A stretch of DNA of 64,000 bases, from contig NZ_JACDXV010000002.1 in assembly GCF_015158295.1 (NCBI RefSeq), positions 124,001 through 188,000 of the forward strand, given 5' to 3'. Positions 25,987-34,530 of this stretch are shown here, piece after piece. Source of the DNA: Devosia faecipullorum. Lineage in GTDB: Bacteria > Pseudomonadota > Alphaproteobacteria > Rhizobiales > Devosiaceae. A program made the position numbers and the translations under genes. How positions within the stretch are numbered: position 1 is the first letter of the stretch; each line of letters begins with the position of its first letter. Under the pieces are notes generated by a model. It saw only the letters and a program-made list of their open reading frames with translations. It was not told the origin of the DNA and searched no databases.

Positions 25987-27174
25987 GGCTATTTGCCCGG
26001 CTGCCCAGCCCGAGGCCCAGGCCCATTGGAAATTATAGCCGCCGAGCCAGCCGGTGACGTCCACCGCTTCCCCGACAAAGAACAGGTTCGGTACGTCGCG
26101 CGCCATCATGGTCTTGGCGTCGAGCCCCCTGGTGTCGATGCCGCCCAGCGTCACCTCGGCGGTGCGATAGCCTTCCGAGCCCACCGGCTTGAGGCTCCAG
26201 CGCTTGACGATATCGGCGGCGGCCTGGAGCTTCTTGTCGGAGAGGTCGCCGATCATGCCGGGCTGATCGATGATCTCGCCCATGAGCTGGGCCAGCCGCT
26301 TGGGCAACTTTTCGGCAAGGATCGTCTGGATATGGAGCTTGGGGCTGGCCTGGCGGGCGGCGCGGAGCAGGTCCATGGCATCCTCATGGGGCAAGAGATC
26401 GACGGCGATGGCATTGCCCTCGCGCCAATAGGACGAGATTTGCAGGATGGCCGGGCCGGAAAGGCCGCGATGGGTAAAGAGCAGCGCTTCCTCGAATGCG
26501 GTCTTGCCATGGCTGATAATGGCATTGGTGGAGACGCCGGCCAGGGGCTTGAGCTTTTCCAGCGCCCCAGGCTCGAACATTAGCGGCACCAGAGCCGGGC
26601 GGGTGTCGGTGACCTTGAGGCCGAACTGGCGGGCAATGTCATAGGCAAGGCCGGTGGCGCCCATTTTGGGAATGGACTTGCCGCCCGTGGCGACGATGAG
26701 ACTGGTGGCGGTGACCCGTCCGTCGCCGACCATGACGTCGAAACCCTCCTCGGTCCGCTCGATGCTGCCAATGGTGCGGCCGGTCCAGATCGCGGCCCCG
26801 GCCTGGCGCAGTTCGTTGATCAGCATGGCCACGATCTGGGTGGCCGGGCCATCGCAGAACAATTGCCCCAGCGTCTTTTCGTGAAAGGCGATGCCGTTCT
26901 TTCTCACCCGCTCGATGAACATTTGCGGGGTGAAGCGCGACAGGGCCGAGAGGGCAAAGCGCGGATTGCTGCTGAGAAAGCGGTCGCGCCCGATCGTATG
27001 AGTGGCGTTGATATTGGTGAAATTGCAGCGCCCACCGCCCGAAATACGGATTTTCTCGCCCGGATCGCGGGCGTGATCGACCACCAGCACCCGGCGGCCG
27101 CGCCGCGCCGCCTCGATGCCGGCCATCATGCCCGCGGCGCCGGCGCCTAGAATGATCACGTCAAAATCGGGCAT
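25984..27174 (-). CDS. BaiN/HI0933-type FAD-dependent oxidoreductase
   Basis: A 396-aa flavoprotein of the HI0933/BaiN (YhiN) family. The FAD Rossmann motif opens the protein (VIILGAGAAGMMAGIEAARRG), followed by the family signature EKIRISGGGRCNFTN. FTHRGLSGPAILQISSYW lies in the inserted domain, and the closing LFFVGEAVDVTGWLGGYNFQ carries the second FAD contact. Family members are often of unknown substrate; BaiN acts on bile-acid intermediates. The start is the natural MPDFDVIILG. The stop codon lies within the end of the ~100-bp repeat. Upstream is the asd leader region on the other strand. Confidence 0.9.
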   Translation of the reverse strand: MPDFDVIILGAGAAGMMAGIEAARRGRRVLVVDHARDPGEKIRISGGGRCNFTNINATHTIGRDRFLSSNPRFALSALSRFTPQMFIERVRKNGIAFHEKTLGQLFCDGPATQIVAMLINELRQAGAAIWTGRTIGSIERTEEGFDVMVGDGRVTATSLIVATGGKSIPKMGATGLAYDIARQFGLKVTDTRPALVPLMFEPGALEKLKPLAGVSTNAIISHGKTAFEEALLFTHRGLSGPAILQISSYWREGNAIAVDLLPHEDAMDLLRAARQASPKLHIQTILAEKLPKRLAQLMGEIIDQPGMIGDLSDKKLQAAADIVKRWSLKPVGSEGYRTAEVTLGGIDTRGLDAKTMMARDVPNLFFVGEAVDVTGWLGGYNFQWAWASGWAAGQIA

Positions 27175-27231
27175 GGATTATCCTCTTGGTTGCCGCAGGC
27201 CTATCGCTCTCCCTGAAGCGGAGCAAGCGCA

Positions 27232-27259
27232 TTGACTCTTTCCTATTTGAGAGTATGAG
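27232..27259 (+). promoter_or_regulatory. Candidate promoter of the asd leader
   Basis: TTGACT at 27232 and TATGAG at about 27254 are spaced 16 bases apart. This would start transcription near 27266, shortly before an AGGAAG ribosome site and the leader peptide ATG. Confidence 0.45.
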
Positions 27260-27293
27260 AAGTCCTGCTCTGTCATAGGAAGCATTGTTCGTC

Positions 27294-27386
27294 ATGAATC
27301 GCACCGGCTCCATCGCCGTTTCCGCCTCGACCCGGCCACTCGCCGGGGGCGCTGCGCTCATGACTAAAACCACCAAAACCGCCTGA
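27294..27386 (+). CDS. Putative Thr/Lys leader peptide upstream of asd
   Basis: A 30-codon ORF too short for usual gene calling. ATG 27294 is preceded by AGGAAG. The C-terminal part reads MTKTTKTA: four threonine and two lysine codons within seven before the stop at 27384. It is followed within ten bases by a GC hairpin and then by asd, the aspartate-semialdehyde dehydrogenase gene shared by threonine, lysine and methionine synthesis. Codon runs for pathway end-products followed by a hairpin are the classical attenuator layout, as in thrL. The evidence is positional only; no U-tract follows the hairpin clearly. Confidence 0.5.
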   Translation: MNRTGSIAVSASTRPLAGGAALMTKTTKTA

Positions 27387-27393
27387 CGCTTTT

Positions 27394-27456
27394 CCCCGGG
27401 TCCTCCTCCCGCCGGGGAGAGGCTCAAAGCAAGCGACCGCGATGGTCTTCATCGCG
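27394..27456 (+). promoter_or_regulatory. Hairpins between the leader peptide and asd
   Basis: Hairpin one: CCCCGG-12 nt-CCGGGG (27394-27417). Hairpin two: CGCGATG-GTCTT-CATCGCG (27438-27456). Neither is followed by a good T-run. They could form the alternative structures of an attenuator or mask the asd ribosome site. Confidence 0.4.
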
Positions 27457-27492
27457 CGGGGGTGGAAAATGGTAAGGGACCGGAGTTCCAAA

Positions 27493-28533
27493 ATGGGTTA
27501 TCGCGTCGCTGTCGTCGGGGCCACAGGCAATGTGGGTCGCGAGGTTCTCAATATCATGGCCGAACGCAAGTTTCCGGCCGATGAGGTCATTGCTCTGGCC
27601 TCGTCCCGTTCGATCGGCAAGGAATTGTCCTATGGCGACAAAGTGCTGAAGACGCGGGATCTGCAGCATTTCGATTTTTCCACCGTCGATTTCGCCATCA
27701 TGTCGGCGGGCGGCTCCATCTCCAAGGAATGGGCGACCAGGATCGCTGCCGCCGGGGCCATCGTCATCGATAATTCCTCCTATTGGCGCTATCACTCGGA
27801 TGTGCCGCTGATCGTGCCGGAAGTGAACGGAGATGTGCTCGACCGTTGGCTCGCCGATCCCAAGCGCACCAATATCATCGCCAATCCGAATTGCTCCACC
27901 GCCCAGCTGGTGGTGGCGCTGAAGCCATTGCACGATGCCGCCAAGATCAAGCGCGTCGTGGTCTCGACCTATCAATCGGTGTCCGGCGCCGGCAAGGAAG
28001 GCGTGGACGAGCTGTGGAATCAGACCAAGGGCATTTTCGTCAATGACAGCCCCACCCCGCAGAAATTCACCAAGCAGATTGCCTTCAACGTCATTCCCCA
28101 CATCGATAGCTTCATGGAAGACGGCTACACCAAGGAAGAGTGGAAGGTGCTGGCCGAGACCAAGAAGATCCTCGATCCCAAGATCAAGGTAACCTGCACG
28201 GCGGTGCGGGTGCCGGTCTTTGTCGGCCATTCCGAGGCGGTCAATATCGAATTCGAAAACCCCATCACCGCCGATGAGGCGCGCGAGGCGCTGCGCGAGG
28301 CCGATGGCATTGCCGTGCTCGACAAGCGCGAGGCCGGCGGCTACGCCACTCCGGTCGAGACGGTGGGTGAATATGCTACCTATGTGTCCCGCATCCGCGA
28401 AGACGTCACTGTCGAGAACGGGCTGGCCATGTGGGTGGTGTCGGACAATCTGCGCAAGGGCGCGGCGCTCAATACGATTCAGATCGCCGAAACCTTGATC
28501 CAAAAGGGTTTTGAAAGCCGCAAGGCAGCCTGA
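27493..28533 (+). CDS. asd: Aspartate-semialdehyde dehydrogenase
   Basis: NADP-dependent enzyme making aspartate semialdehyde, the branch point to lysine/diaminopimelate, threonine and methionine. The product is 346 aa, the usual length. Motifs: VAVVGATGNVGREVL (NADP site), NPNCSTAQLVVALKPL with the catalytic Cys, and VSTYQSVSGAGKEG. The frame opens at 27442, but ATG 27493 (MGYRVAVVGA) is the family start and has GGAG upstream. A putative Thr/Lys leader precedes it and a UUCG-loop terminator follows, so it appears monocistronic and possibly attenuated. Confidence 0.96.
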   Translation: MGYRVAVVGATGNVGREVLNIMAERKFPADEVIALASSRSIGKELSYGDKVLKTRDLQHFDFSTVDFAIMSAGGSISKEWATRIAAAGAIVIDNSSYWRYHSDVPLIVPEVNGDVLDRWLADPKRTNIIANPNCSTAQLVVALKPLHDAAKIKRVVVSTYQSVSGAGKEGVDELWNQTKGIFVNDSPTPQKFTKQIAFNVIPHIDSFMEDGYTKEEWKVLAETKKILDPKIKVTCTAVRVPVFVGHSEAVNIEFENPITADEAREALREADGIAVLDKREAGGYATPVETVGEYATYVSRIREDVTVENGLAMWVVSDNLRKGAALNTIQIAETLIQKGFESRKAA

Positions 28534-28544
28534 TAGACATGGCG

Positions 28545-28575
28545 CGGCGGCCCTTCGGGGCCGCCGATTTGTTTG
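28545..28575 (+). terminator. Terminator after asd
   Basis: CGGCGGCCC-TTCG-GGGCCGCCG with a stable UUCG tetraloop, followed by ATTTGTTTGT. Confidence 0.75.
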
Positions 28576-28602
28576 TCTCGTTCATTTTGAAAGGAGCGGC
28601 TG

Positions 28603-29484
28603 ATGCCGCTTCGCCACGTATTGCTCGCCCTTCTGGTCGTCGCCATCTGGGGCTTCAATTTCGTCGTCATCAAATTAAGCGTCGAGGCATTGCCGCCCGT
28701 TCTGGCCGCAGCCCTGCGGTTCGCCGCCGCTGCCTGTCCGGCCGTGCTTTTTGTGCGTCCGCCCAAGACCTCGTTCTGGATCGTTCTGGGGTTCGGCCTC
28801 TGTTTCGGGTTTGCGCTCTACGCCTTCCTTAATCTTTCCATCGCCTGGGGCATGCCGGCGGGCCTGTCCTCGATCGTGCTGCAGACCCAGGCTTTCTTCA
28901 CCATGCTGATGGCTTTTGTGCTGTTGGGAGAACGCCCGAGCCGGTTTCAGGTTTTGGGCGCGCTGGTGGCTTTTGCCGGCATTGCGGTCATTGCCGGCGA
29001 GCGCCTCTCCGGCGCCGGGCTCCTGCCCCTATCGCTGACCCTGCTGGCGGCACTGAGCTGGGGGCTGGCCAATGTGCTGACCAAAAAGGCGGGCGAAATC
29101 AATGCCCTGGCCTTTACCGTCTGGGGGGCGCTGGCCGCGCCGGTGCCGTTGTTTTTGCTGTCTGTTTTGACAGAAGGCTGGCCCGCCATTGCGGAGGCGC
29201 TGCGCCATTTCTCCTGGTCCGATGCCGGGCTTATCGCTTTTCTGGCCTATCCCTCGACGCTTCTGGGCGGCGCAATCTGGAGCTGGCTGCTGAGCAAGCA
29301 CCCGGCGTCGGTGGTGGCGCCCTTTACCCTGCTCGTGCCCATTACCGGTCTGGCCTCGGGCTATCTGGTGCTAGGGGAAATGATCACGCCCATTGAAGTC
29401 GCCGGGGCTGTGCTGGTGATCGCGGGTCTGGTGGTGACGCTCATGCGGGCGAAAAAGAGCGAGCCGGCGATCCGGCTCGACTAG
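28603..29484 (+). CDS. EamA/DMT-family transporter
   Basis: A 293-aa inner-membrane permease with ten hydrophobic helices in the two-EamA-domain layout. The first repeat opens with LLVVAIWGFNFVVIKLSV and the second carries LLAALSWGLANVLTKKAGE. Family members export amino acids or metabolites such as threonine, homoserine or purine compounds. The position after asd makes an amino-acid exporter tempting, but a terminator lies between them and I see no specificity marker. AAGGAG precedes the ATG. Confidence 0.88.
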   Translation: MPLRHVLLALLVVAIWGFNFVVIKLSVEALPPVLAAALRFAAAACPAVLFVRPPKTSFWIVLGFGLCFGFALYAFLNLSIAWGMPAGLSSIVLQTQAFFTMLMAFVLLGERPSRFQVLGALVAFAGIAVIAGERLSGAGLLPLSLTLLAALSWGLANVLTKKAGEINALAFTVWGALAAPVPLFLLSVLTEGWPAIAEALRHFSWSDAGLIAFLAYPSTLLGGAIWSWLLSKHPASVVAPFTLLVPITGLASGYLVLGEMITPIEVAGAVLVIAGLVVTLMRAKKSEPAIRLD

Positions 29485-29493
29485 GGGCGGAGC

Positions 29494-29748
29494 CTATTCG
29501 CCGCCCGGCGCCGGCAGCGCCGACTTTTGCAGGGCATTGAGCTCGTCGGGGCTCAGGCCGCCGCTGGCGTCGAGGTCTGCGGCGACAAATTCATCCTCGG
29601 TGAAATCGGTCCAGACGGCGCGCAATTCCTCATATGACAGTTCGCCATTGGCGTCGCTGTCGACCTGGGCGAAGGTGAGTGGGGTCTGGGCCAAAGCGGG
29701 CATCGCGCCCAGCGTGAGGGCGGCCAGCGTCAGGACGATCCTGCGCAT
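29494..29748 (-). CDS. Secreted EF-hand protein (paralogue 1)
   Basis: An 84-aa protein with a signal peptide (MRRIVLTLAALTLGAMPALAQ) and two EF-hand calcium loops: DSDANGELSYEE and DLDASGGLSPDE. Each keeps the acidic ligands at loop positions 1, 3 and 12, so it should bind Ca2+ in the periplasm or outside. ATG 29748 is preferred over the longer frame to 29799 because AGGAGA lies upstream and it opens the signal peptide. It follows a similar gene in tandem, with GC hairpins between. Confidence 0.8.
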   Translation of the reverse strand: MRRIVLTLAALTLGAMPALAQTPLTFAQVDSDANGELSYEELRAVWTDFTEDEFVAADLDASGGLSPDELNALQKSALPAPGGE

Positions 29749-29793
29749 GTCAAATCTCCTTTGGGTGGGGAAAGATAGTCCATTTGCAGCCGC

Positions 29794-29845
29794 GGCCACC
29801 CCGGAGTGCGGGGTGGCCGGCTGTCGTGCCCCGGATGTGGCGGGG
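29794..29845 (-). other. Two GC hairpins between the tandem EF-hand genes
   Basis: GGCCACCCCG-GAGTG-CGGGGTGGCC (29794-29818) and GCCCCG-GATGTGGC-CGGGGC-like arms (29826-29845). No T-run follows in the minus direction, so mRNA-end protection or partial attenuation is more likely than full termination. Confidence 0.5.
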
Positions 29846-29854
29846 CAGGCGGGC

Positions 29855-30100
29855 TTACTGGGCCGGTGTCGCCGCGGTGGTCAGGGCTTCATATTCCTCG
29901 GCCGAGAGTTCACCATTGCCATCGAGGTCGGCAGCGGCAAAGGCTTCTTCGGTCAGATCGGGCCAGGCGATCACGGCTTCTGCATAGGACACGCCGCCAT
30001 TGGCATCGGTGTCCACTGCCACGAAATCGGTGGCAGCCTGGGCCATGGCGGCGCCGGAAAGGCCGAGGGCGAAGATGGAGGTCAGGATGATCTTCTTCAT
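29855..30100 (-). CDS. Secreted EF-hand protein (paralogue 2)
   Basis: An 81-aa protein with a signal peptide (MKKIILTSIFALGLSGAAMAQ) and two EF-hand loops, DTDANGGVSYAE and DLDGNGELSAEE. It shares the same architecture as the 29494-29748 protein, differing mainly in the intervening helix (VIAWPDLTEEAFAAA versus AVWTDFTEDEFVAA), so the two arose by tandem duplication. ATG 30100 opens the signal peptide; the longer frame to 30154 has no family support. It is probably a small extracytoplasmic calcium-binding protein; the partner is unknown. Confidence 0.8.
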   Translation of the reverse strand: MKKIILTSIFALGLSGAAMAQAATDFVAVDTDANGGVSYAEAVIAWPDLTEEAFAAADLDGNGELSAEEYEALTTAATPAQ

Positions 30101-30401
30101 GGGAATGCTCCATGTTGACTTGAAAGGAGCGGCGCCGGAACCGGCACCGGCCATTCACGCTGCGGCGAAAGGCGAGGAGAAGATTCGTCGCCCATTGTGG
30201 CCCCGCCGGGCCTCGATCCGGGCGGCGAAGGACAAATCTTGGGGCCATTTCCGGGCAGGGTAGAGCGCCCGAATTTCGGGGTTCCCGAAGTCGTGATCGC
30301 AATGAACGGCCGGCCTGGAAAAGACTGCCGGATGAACAAGTGTTCACGATTGCGGCAGGGACAGTGCAGATTTGTGAAGAGATCGTGTCGTCTTGGCGGG
30401 C
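30101..30401. other. Non-coding region upstream of the EF-hand genes
   Basis: About 300 bases with no supportable gene. It should hold the minus-strand promoter of the EF-hand pair. Short ORFs here look like antisense or chance frames. Confidence 0.5.
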
Positions 30402-30428
30402 AAAAGAAAAGCCGCCTCGGGGGCGGCT
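30402..30428 (-). terminator. Terminator after carbonic anhydrase
   Basis: Minus strand AGCCGCC-CCCGA-GGCGGCT followed by TTTCTTTTG. Confidence 0.8.
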
Positions 30429-30452
30429 CGTCATCAGCGAATTGGGCAGTGG

Positions 30453-31094
30453 TCAACCAATATCGGGCCGGATGAAATCGCCGCTTTCGGCCATTACCCA
30501 AAGTTCTCCACCCGAAATGTCGAACCAGGCGCCATGCAGAGCCAGCTTTCCGTCGGCTTCGAGCTTGGCGACATAGGGAAAGGTGCGCAGGTTGTGGATC
30601 GAATTGCGGATGGAGATGCGCTCCATGGCGGTCTGCCGCTCGGTCGGGGTCATCAGGCCGTTCTTGTCGACCTGGCCGGGCAGGTCGCCCAGCATGGTCA
30701 GCCATTTGCCGATGAAGTCGCCATCGTCGAGCGGCACTTTATGAGGATTGAGTGCGGCGTGAATGCCACCGCACCGGCCATGGCCCATGACCACGATATT
30801 GGCGATGTTGAGCGCCTTGACCGCAAATTCGATCGCCGCCGATGTGCCGTGCTGGCCGCCATCGGGCTGGTAAGGTGGCACCAGGTTGGCGACATTGCGC
30901 AAGACGAAGACTTCGCCGGGGCCCGAATCGAAGATCATTTCGGGTGCCGCGCGGCTGTCGCAGCAGGCAATCATAAGGGTGGAAGGTTTTTGTCCGGCGG
31001 CGGCCAGGTCGCGATAGCGATCACGTTCGCGCACATAGCGCCCGGACATGAAGGAGGCGTAGCCGTCAAGCAGATGCTGAGGAAAGCTGTGCAT
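30453..31094 (-). CDS. Beta-class carbonic anhydrase
   Basis: A 213-aa zinc enzyme interconverting CO2 and bicarbonate. The zinc ligands appear as CCDSR (Cys44, with the Asp46/Arg48 dyad) and GHGRCGG (His105, Cys108), as in beta-carbonic anhydrases. The open frame extends to 31154, but ATG 31094 (MHSFPQHLLDGY) is the usual N-terminus, although no strong SD is seen. It is monocistronic with its own terminator. Bicarbonate supply would suit the pyruvate carboxylase encoded later in this window, but that is only a metabolic connection. Confidence 0.93.
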   Translation of the reverse strand: MHSFPQHLLDGYASFMSGRYVRERDRYRDLAAAGQKPSTLMIACCDSRAAPEMIFDSGPGEVFVLRNVANLVPPYQPDGGQHGTSAAIEFAVKALNIANIVVMGHGRCGGIHAALNPHKVPLDDGDFIGKWLTMLGDLPGQVDKNGLMTPTERQTAMERISIRNSIHNLRTFPYVAKLEADGKLALHGAWFDISGGELWVMAESGDFIRPDIG

Positions 31095-31165
31095 GGAATT
31101 TCGATTAGCGATATGACGCGGGAGAATCAATGACCCGCATATACAATTTCGCATGGGGATGAGCG

Positions 31166-31372
31166 ATGCAGATTTACCGATTTCTGACCGGCGAGGACGA
31201 CAGCGCCTTCTGTCACAAGGTCACCAAGGCGCTTTCGGAGGGCTGGCAATTGCATGGCGGGCCTAGCTATGGCTACGACGCGGTGAGCAAGAAGATGCGC
31301 TGCGGCCAGGCGGTCGTCCGGACCGTGGCCGACCAGCCTTATGATCCCGACCGCAAGCTCACCGATTATTGA
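31166..31372 (+). CDS. DUF1737 protein
   Basis: A 68-aa protein matching DUF1737, a small domain of about 60 residues with unknown function, often found alone. The conserved core is FCHKVTKALSEGWQLHGGPS followed by the short strand of the QAVVRTVAD end. The ATG is preceded by GGGGATGAG. It is divergent from carbonic anhydrase with about 70 bases between starts. No operon partner. Confidence 0.82.
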   Translation: MQIYRFLTGEDDSAFCHKVTKALSEGWQLHGGPSYGYDAVSKKMRCGQAVVRTVADQPYDPDRKLTDY

Positions 31373-31566
31373 GATGAGGATGCGAAAGCACCGGCATGAC
31401 AGGTGACAGGGCCAGCGCATCCCCAAGGCTGCGCTGCCTGCTCCCCGGCATGAGCCCTACTATTGTCGCATGCGATTTCATTTGTCAGGGTTACGCCATA
31501 TACGGAGATTTAATCATAAACGGATAGTCGGGAAGGACAACCAAATGCCTGAAAGGCCTTAGTTTT

Positions 31567-33201
31567 ATGTCCTCGCCTATCCCCGATCAGTTGCAGACAC
31601 GGCTTGATTTCCTCGGGCTGGATGATGCGGCACGCGCCCGGCTGGCTGAGACCAGGGCGATGGTCGAAGCCCGCCTCGAGCCGGCGCTGGAACGGTTTTA
31701 CGGGCTATTGGCCGACGTGCCGGAGGTGGCTCGCTTTTTCGAGGGCAGGGGGCATATGGGCCGCGTACAGGGCAAGCAGAGTGGTCATTGGGCCGCCATT
31801 GCCAGCGGAAGGCTCGATGCCGAATATCTCGATTCCTCCAGCAAGATCGGTCTGCGTCACGCGCTGATTGGACTCGAGCCGCGCTGGCATATCGGGGGCT
31901 ATGGCCTGATCATGGAAACCCTGGTCAAGGGTGTCGTTCACGACATGATGGCGGCGGCGACCAAGCCGGAGAAATCCCGCTTCGGGCGCAGCGTGCCGCG
32001 CAGCGGTGAGGCGGTATTGGCCGATGCCGACGCCATGGCCGAGACGCTGGTCATCCTGCTCAAGGCGATCATGCTCGACATCGATATCGGGGTCAGCGCT
32101 TATTTCGACAAGATCAGTGCCGATGCGCGGGCGCTCGAGGAGGCGTCGCGCGCCAAGATTTCCAGGGCGGTGGTGGCGACCGGCGCGGTGCTGCGCGATG
32201 TGGCCGCCGGCGATCTCACCAGCCGGGTGAGCGAGGAGCTCGATCCCGAATTCGATCAGATCAAGGCCGATACCAATGCCGTGGCGGAGCGGCTGGCCGA
32301 TATTGTGGGGCAGCTCAAACAGACGTCGCGGACGCTCAAGACCACCACCGGGGAAATCCTCGACGGCGCCAACGACCTGGCGGATCGCACGACGCGGCAG
32401 GCGGCGACCATTGAGGAAACCACCGCCTCCATCGAGCAATTGGCCGCTGCCGTGGTCGACAATGCAAGACGCGCGACGACGGCCAATGACAAGGCCCAGG
32501 CCGTGGCCGCCAATGCCACCAATGGCGGCGAGGCGATGAAACAGGCCAATGAGGCCATGAACGCCATCGAAACCTCGTCGGCCAAGATTTCCAACATTAT
32601 CGGGCTGATCGACGATATTGCCTTCCAGACCAATCTGCTCGCCCTCAATGCGTCGGTGGAAGCAGCGCGGGCCGGGGAAGCAGGCAAGGGCTTTGCCGTC
32701 GTGGCGGTAGAAGTGCGGCGGCTGGCGCAGAGCGCCGCTAATGCCTCCTCGGAAGTCAAGGCGCTGATCGAAACCAGCGCCGGGGAAGTGCGTCATGGCA
32801 GCCAATTGGTGGGTCAGGCCGCCGAAGCGCTGCTGGACATTCGGGCTGGCGCCGAGGAAAGCGCCAACCTGATCGAAACCATCGCCGAAGAGAACCGCAA
32901 CCAGTCGAGGGCCCTCGAGGCGGTGAGTGTGTCGATGCGGCAGATGGACCAGATGACCCAGCACAATGCGGCAATGGTGGAACAGACCAATGCCGCCATT
33001 GAACAGACCGAAAGCCAGGCTGCGGATCTGGACGGCATCATCGATGTGTTTTTCACCGGCCATGACGCCGCGCGCGCTGCTATCGGCGTCGCCCGGCCCG
33101 CGCCGGCCCACCGCCCCACGGTCAAGGCTGCACCGAAACGCGCGCCGGCGCTGCGCGTGTCCGGCAATACGGCGATTTCCAAGGATTGGGACGAGTTCTG
33201 A
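31567..33201 (+). CDS. Globin-coupled chemoreceptor (HemAT-like)
   Basis: A 544-aa soluble methyl-accepting protein with a heme globin sensor at the N-terminus (residues ~1-160). The globin-sensor signature is [20 protein letters not shown], with His98 the probable proximal heme ligand. A HAMP-like linker follows ([20 protein letters not shown]). The signalling hairpin contains [20 protein letters not shown]. Receptors of this kind mediate aerotaxis by binding O2. The last residues ([11 protein letters not shown]) form a tail with a terminal aromatic residue, which may tether adaptation enzymes. AAAGG lies about ten bases before the ATG. It is followed 35 bases later by methylglyoxal synthase. 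Confidence 0.92.
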   Translation: MSSPIPDQLQTRLDFLGLDDAARARLAETRAMVEARLEPALERFYGLLADVPEVARFFEGRGHMGRVQGKQSGHWAAIASGRLDAEYLDSSSKIGLRHALIGLEPRWHIGGYGLIMETLVKGVVHDMMAAATKPEKSRFGRSVPRSGEAVLADADAMAETLVILLKAIMLDIDIGVSAYFDKISADARALEEASRAKISRAVVATGAVLRDVAAGDLTSRVSEELDPEFDQIKADTNAVAERLADIVGQLKQTSRTLKTTTGEILDGANDLADRTTRQAATIEETTASIEQLAAAVVDNARRATTANDKAQAVAANATNGGEAMKQANEAMNAIETSSAKISNIIGLIDDIAFQTNLLALNASVEAARAGEAGKGFAVVAVEVRRLAQSAANASSEVKALIETSAGEVRHGSQLVGQAAEALLDIRAGAEESANLIETIAEENRNQSRALEAVSVSMRQMDQMTQHNAAMVEQTNAAIEQTESQAADLDGIIDVFFTGHDAARAAIGVARPAPAHRPTVKAAPKRAPALRVSGNTAISKDWDEF

Positions 33202-33236
33202 CCGGCGCGGACCGGGGATGGCCCAGGGAGGGTAGC

Positions 33237-33599
33237 ATGGCGCGGATTGGCCTGGTGGCGCATGATGACAGGAAAGATGAGCTCTGCCGCTGGGCTGAGG
33301 CGCATCGCGAAACGCTCAGCCGGCACGAATTGTGGGGCACCGGCACGACCGGCAGCCGGGTGATGGCGGCGACGGGGCTGGACGTAAACCTGCTCAAGAG
33401 CGGCCCGCTGGGCGGCGACCAGCAATTGGGCGCGATGATCTGTGAAGGACGGCTGGACGTCCTCATCTTCTTCATCGATCCGCTCACGGCCCAGCCCCAC
33501 GATGTCGATGTCAAGGCGCTGACCCGCCTCGCGACTCTCTACGATGTGCTCTCGGCCCATAACCGTCCCACCGCCGATGCGGTGCTGGCTGCCCTATAG
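33237..33599 (+). CDS. mgsA: Methylglyoxal synthase
   Basis: A 120-aa enzyme that turns dihydroxyacetone phosphate into methylglyoxal and phosphate, a bypass of lower glycolysis. The MGS-like fold motifs are IGLVAHDDRKDEL, LWGTGTTGSRV, SGPLGGDQQLGAMI and FFIDPLTAQPHDVDVKAL, which contain the phosphate-binding and catalytic Asp positions. AGGGAGGG directly precedes ATG 33237. Glyoxalase II is encoded at 59255-60022, so the detoxification end of methylglyoxal metabolism is also present. It may be co-transcribed with the upstream globin-coupled receptor. Confidence 0.95.
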   Translation: MARIGLVAHDDRKDELCRWAEAHRETLSRHELWGTGTTGSRVMAATGLDVNLLKSGPLGGDQQLGAMICEGRLDVLIFFIDPLTAQPHDVDVKALTRLATLYDVLSAHNRPTADAVLAAL

Positions 33600-33617
33600 G
33601 CCTGTAGAAAACCTCCC

Positions 33618-33648
33618 GGCCGATGCGGTTTTGTCGGCCTGGCTTTTA
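33618..33648 (+). terminator. Probable terminator after mgsA
   Basis: GGCCGA-TGCGGTTTTG-TCGGCC followed by TGGCTTTTA. Confidence 0.5.
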
Positions 33649-33747
33649 TCCATCCGTTGACCATCAGCCCTCGTTGTGAGCAGATGCCCCAAAATCGCCC
33701 GGATCCAACCGGGTCGCATGGCATTGAGGAACCGGGGCTGATCAAAC

Positions 33748-34530
33748 TTGTCCTCCGACTTGGTTATTGACGTTCGCAACGTCTCAAAAAGCTTTGGCGG
33801 CCTGCAGGCCGTCCGCAATTGCTCGCTTTCGGTGCGGCGCGGTTCCATAACCGGGCTGATCGGACCCAATGGCGCGGGCAAATCCACCCTCTTCAACATG
33901 GTGGCCGGCAATATCGTGCCCGATAGCGGCGCGGTCATTTTCGACGAAAAGGACGTGACCGGCTTCAAGCCGCACGAATTGTTCCGCATCGGCATGCTGC
34001 GCACCTTCCAGATCGCGCATGAATTTTCTCAGATGACGGCGCTGGAAAATCTGATGATGGTGCCGGGCGACCAGCCGGGCGAGCATCTGTTCGACAATTG
34101 GTTCCGGCCGGGTCTGGTGCGCTCCCGCGAGACCGAAGTGCGCAAGAAGGCGCTCGACGTCATCGATTTTCTCAAGCTGGGTCATGTGCGCGACGAACTG
34201 GCCGGCAATCTGTCGGGCGGCCAGAAGAAGCTGCTCGAACTGGGCCGCACCATGATGGTCGATGCCAAGGTCGTGTTGCTCGATGAAGTGGCTGCCGGCG
34301 TCAACAAGACGCTGCTCAACGATCTGGCCAGCAATATCGAGCGCATGAACAGCGAGCTGGGCTATACGTTCTTCGTCATCGAGCACGACATGGACCTGAT
34401 CGGCCGCCTCTGCGATCCGGTCATCGTCATGGCGCAGGGCGAAAAGATTGCCGAGGGTCCGATGGCCGACATCCGCGCCAATCCTGCAATCGTCGAAGCC
34501 TATTTCGGCACTCCGGTAGAGGTGGCGTAA
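33748..34530 (+). CDS. livG: Branched-chain amino-acid ABC transporter ATPase LivG-like
   Basis: A 260-aa ABC ATPase. Walker A GPNGAGKSTLFN, the signature NLSGGQKKLLELGR, and VVLLDEVAAGVN (Walker B, where Val replaces the more usual Pro after Glu) are visible, with the LivG-type insertion between. The only possible starts are TTG codons: TTG 33748 follows a stop at 33739 with GGGG nearby. It begins the four-gene operon livG-livF-livH-livM; gaps are zero or overlapping. The substrate is presumably a branched-chain amino acid or another small amide-type solute; family specificity is broad. Confidence 0.9.
   Translation: MSSDLVIDVRNVSKSFGGLQAVRNCSLSVRRGSITGLIGPNGAGKSTLFNMVAGNIVPDSGAVIFDEKDVTGFKPHELFRIGMLRTFQIAHEFSQMTALENLMMVPGDQPGEHLFDNWFRPGLVRSRETEVRKKALDVIDFLKLGHVRDELAGNLSGGQKKLLELGRTMMVDAKVVLLDEVAAGVNKTLLNDLASNIERMNSELGYTFFVIEHDMDLIGRLCDPVIVMAQGEKIAEGPMADIRANPAIVEAYFGTPVEVA

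Noticed and set aside
31705-33111. 468-codon open frame on the minus strand
   Set aside because: Reverse frame of the globin-coupled receptor; no domain seen.
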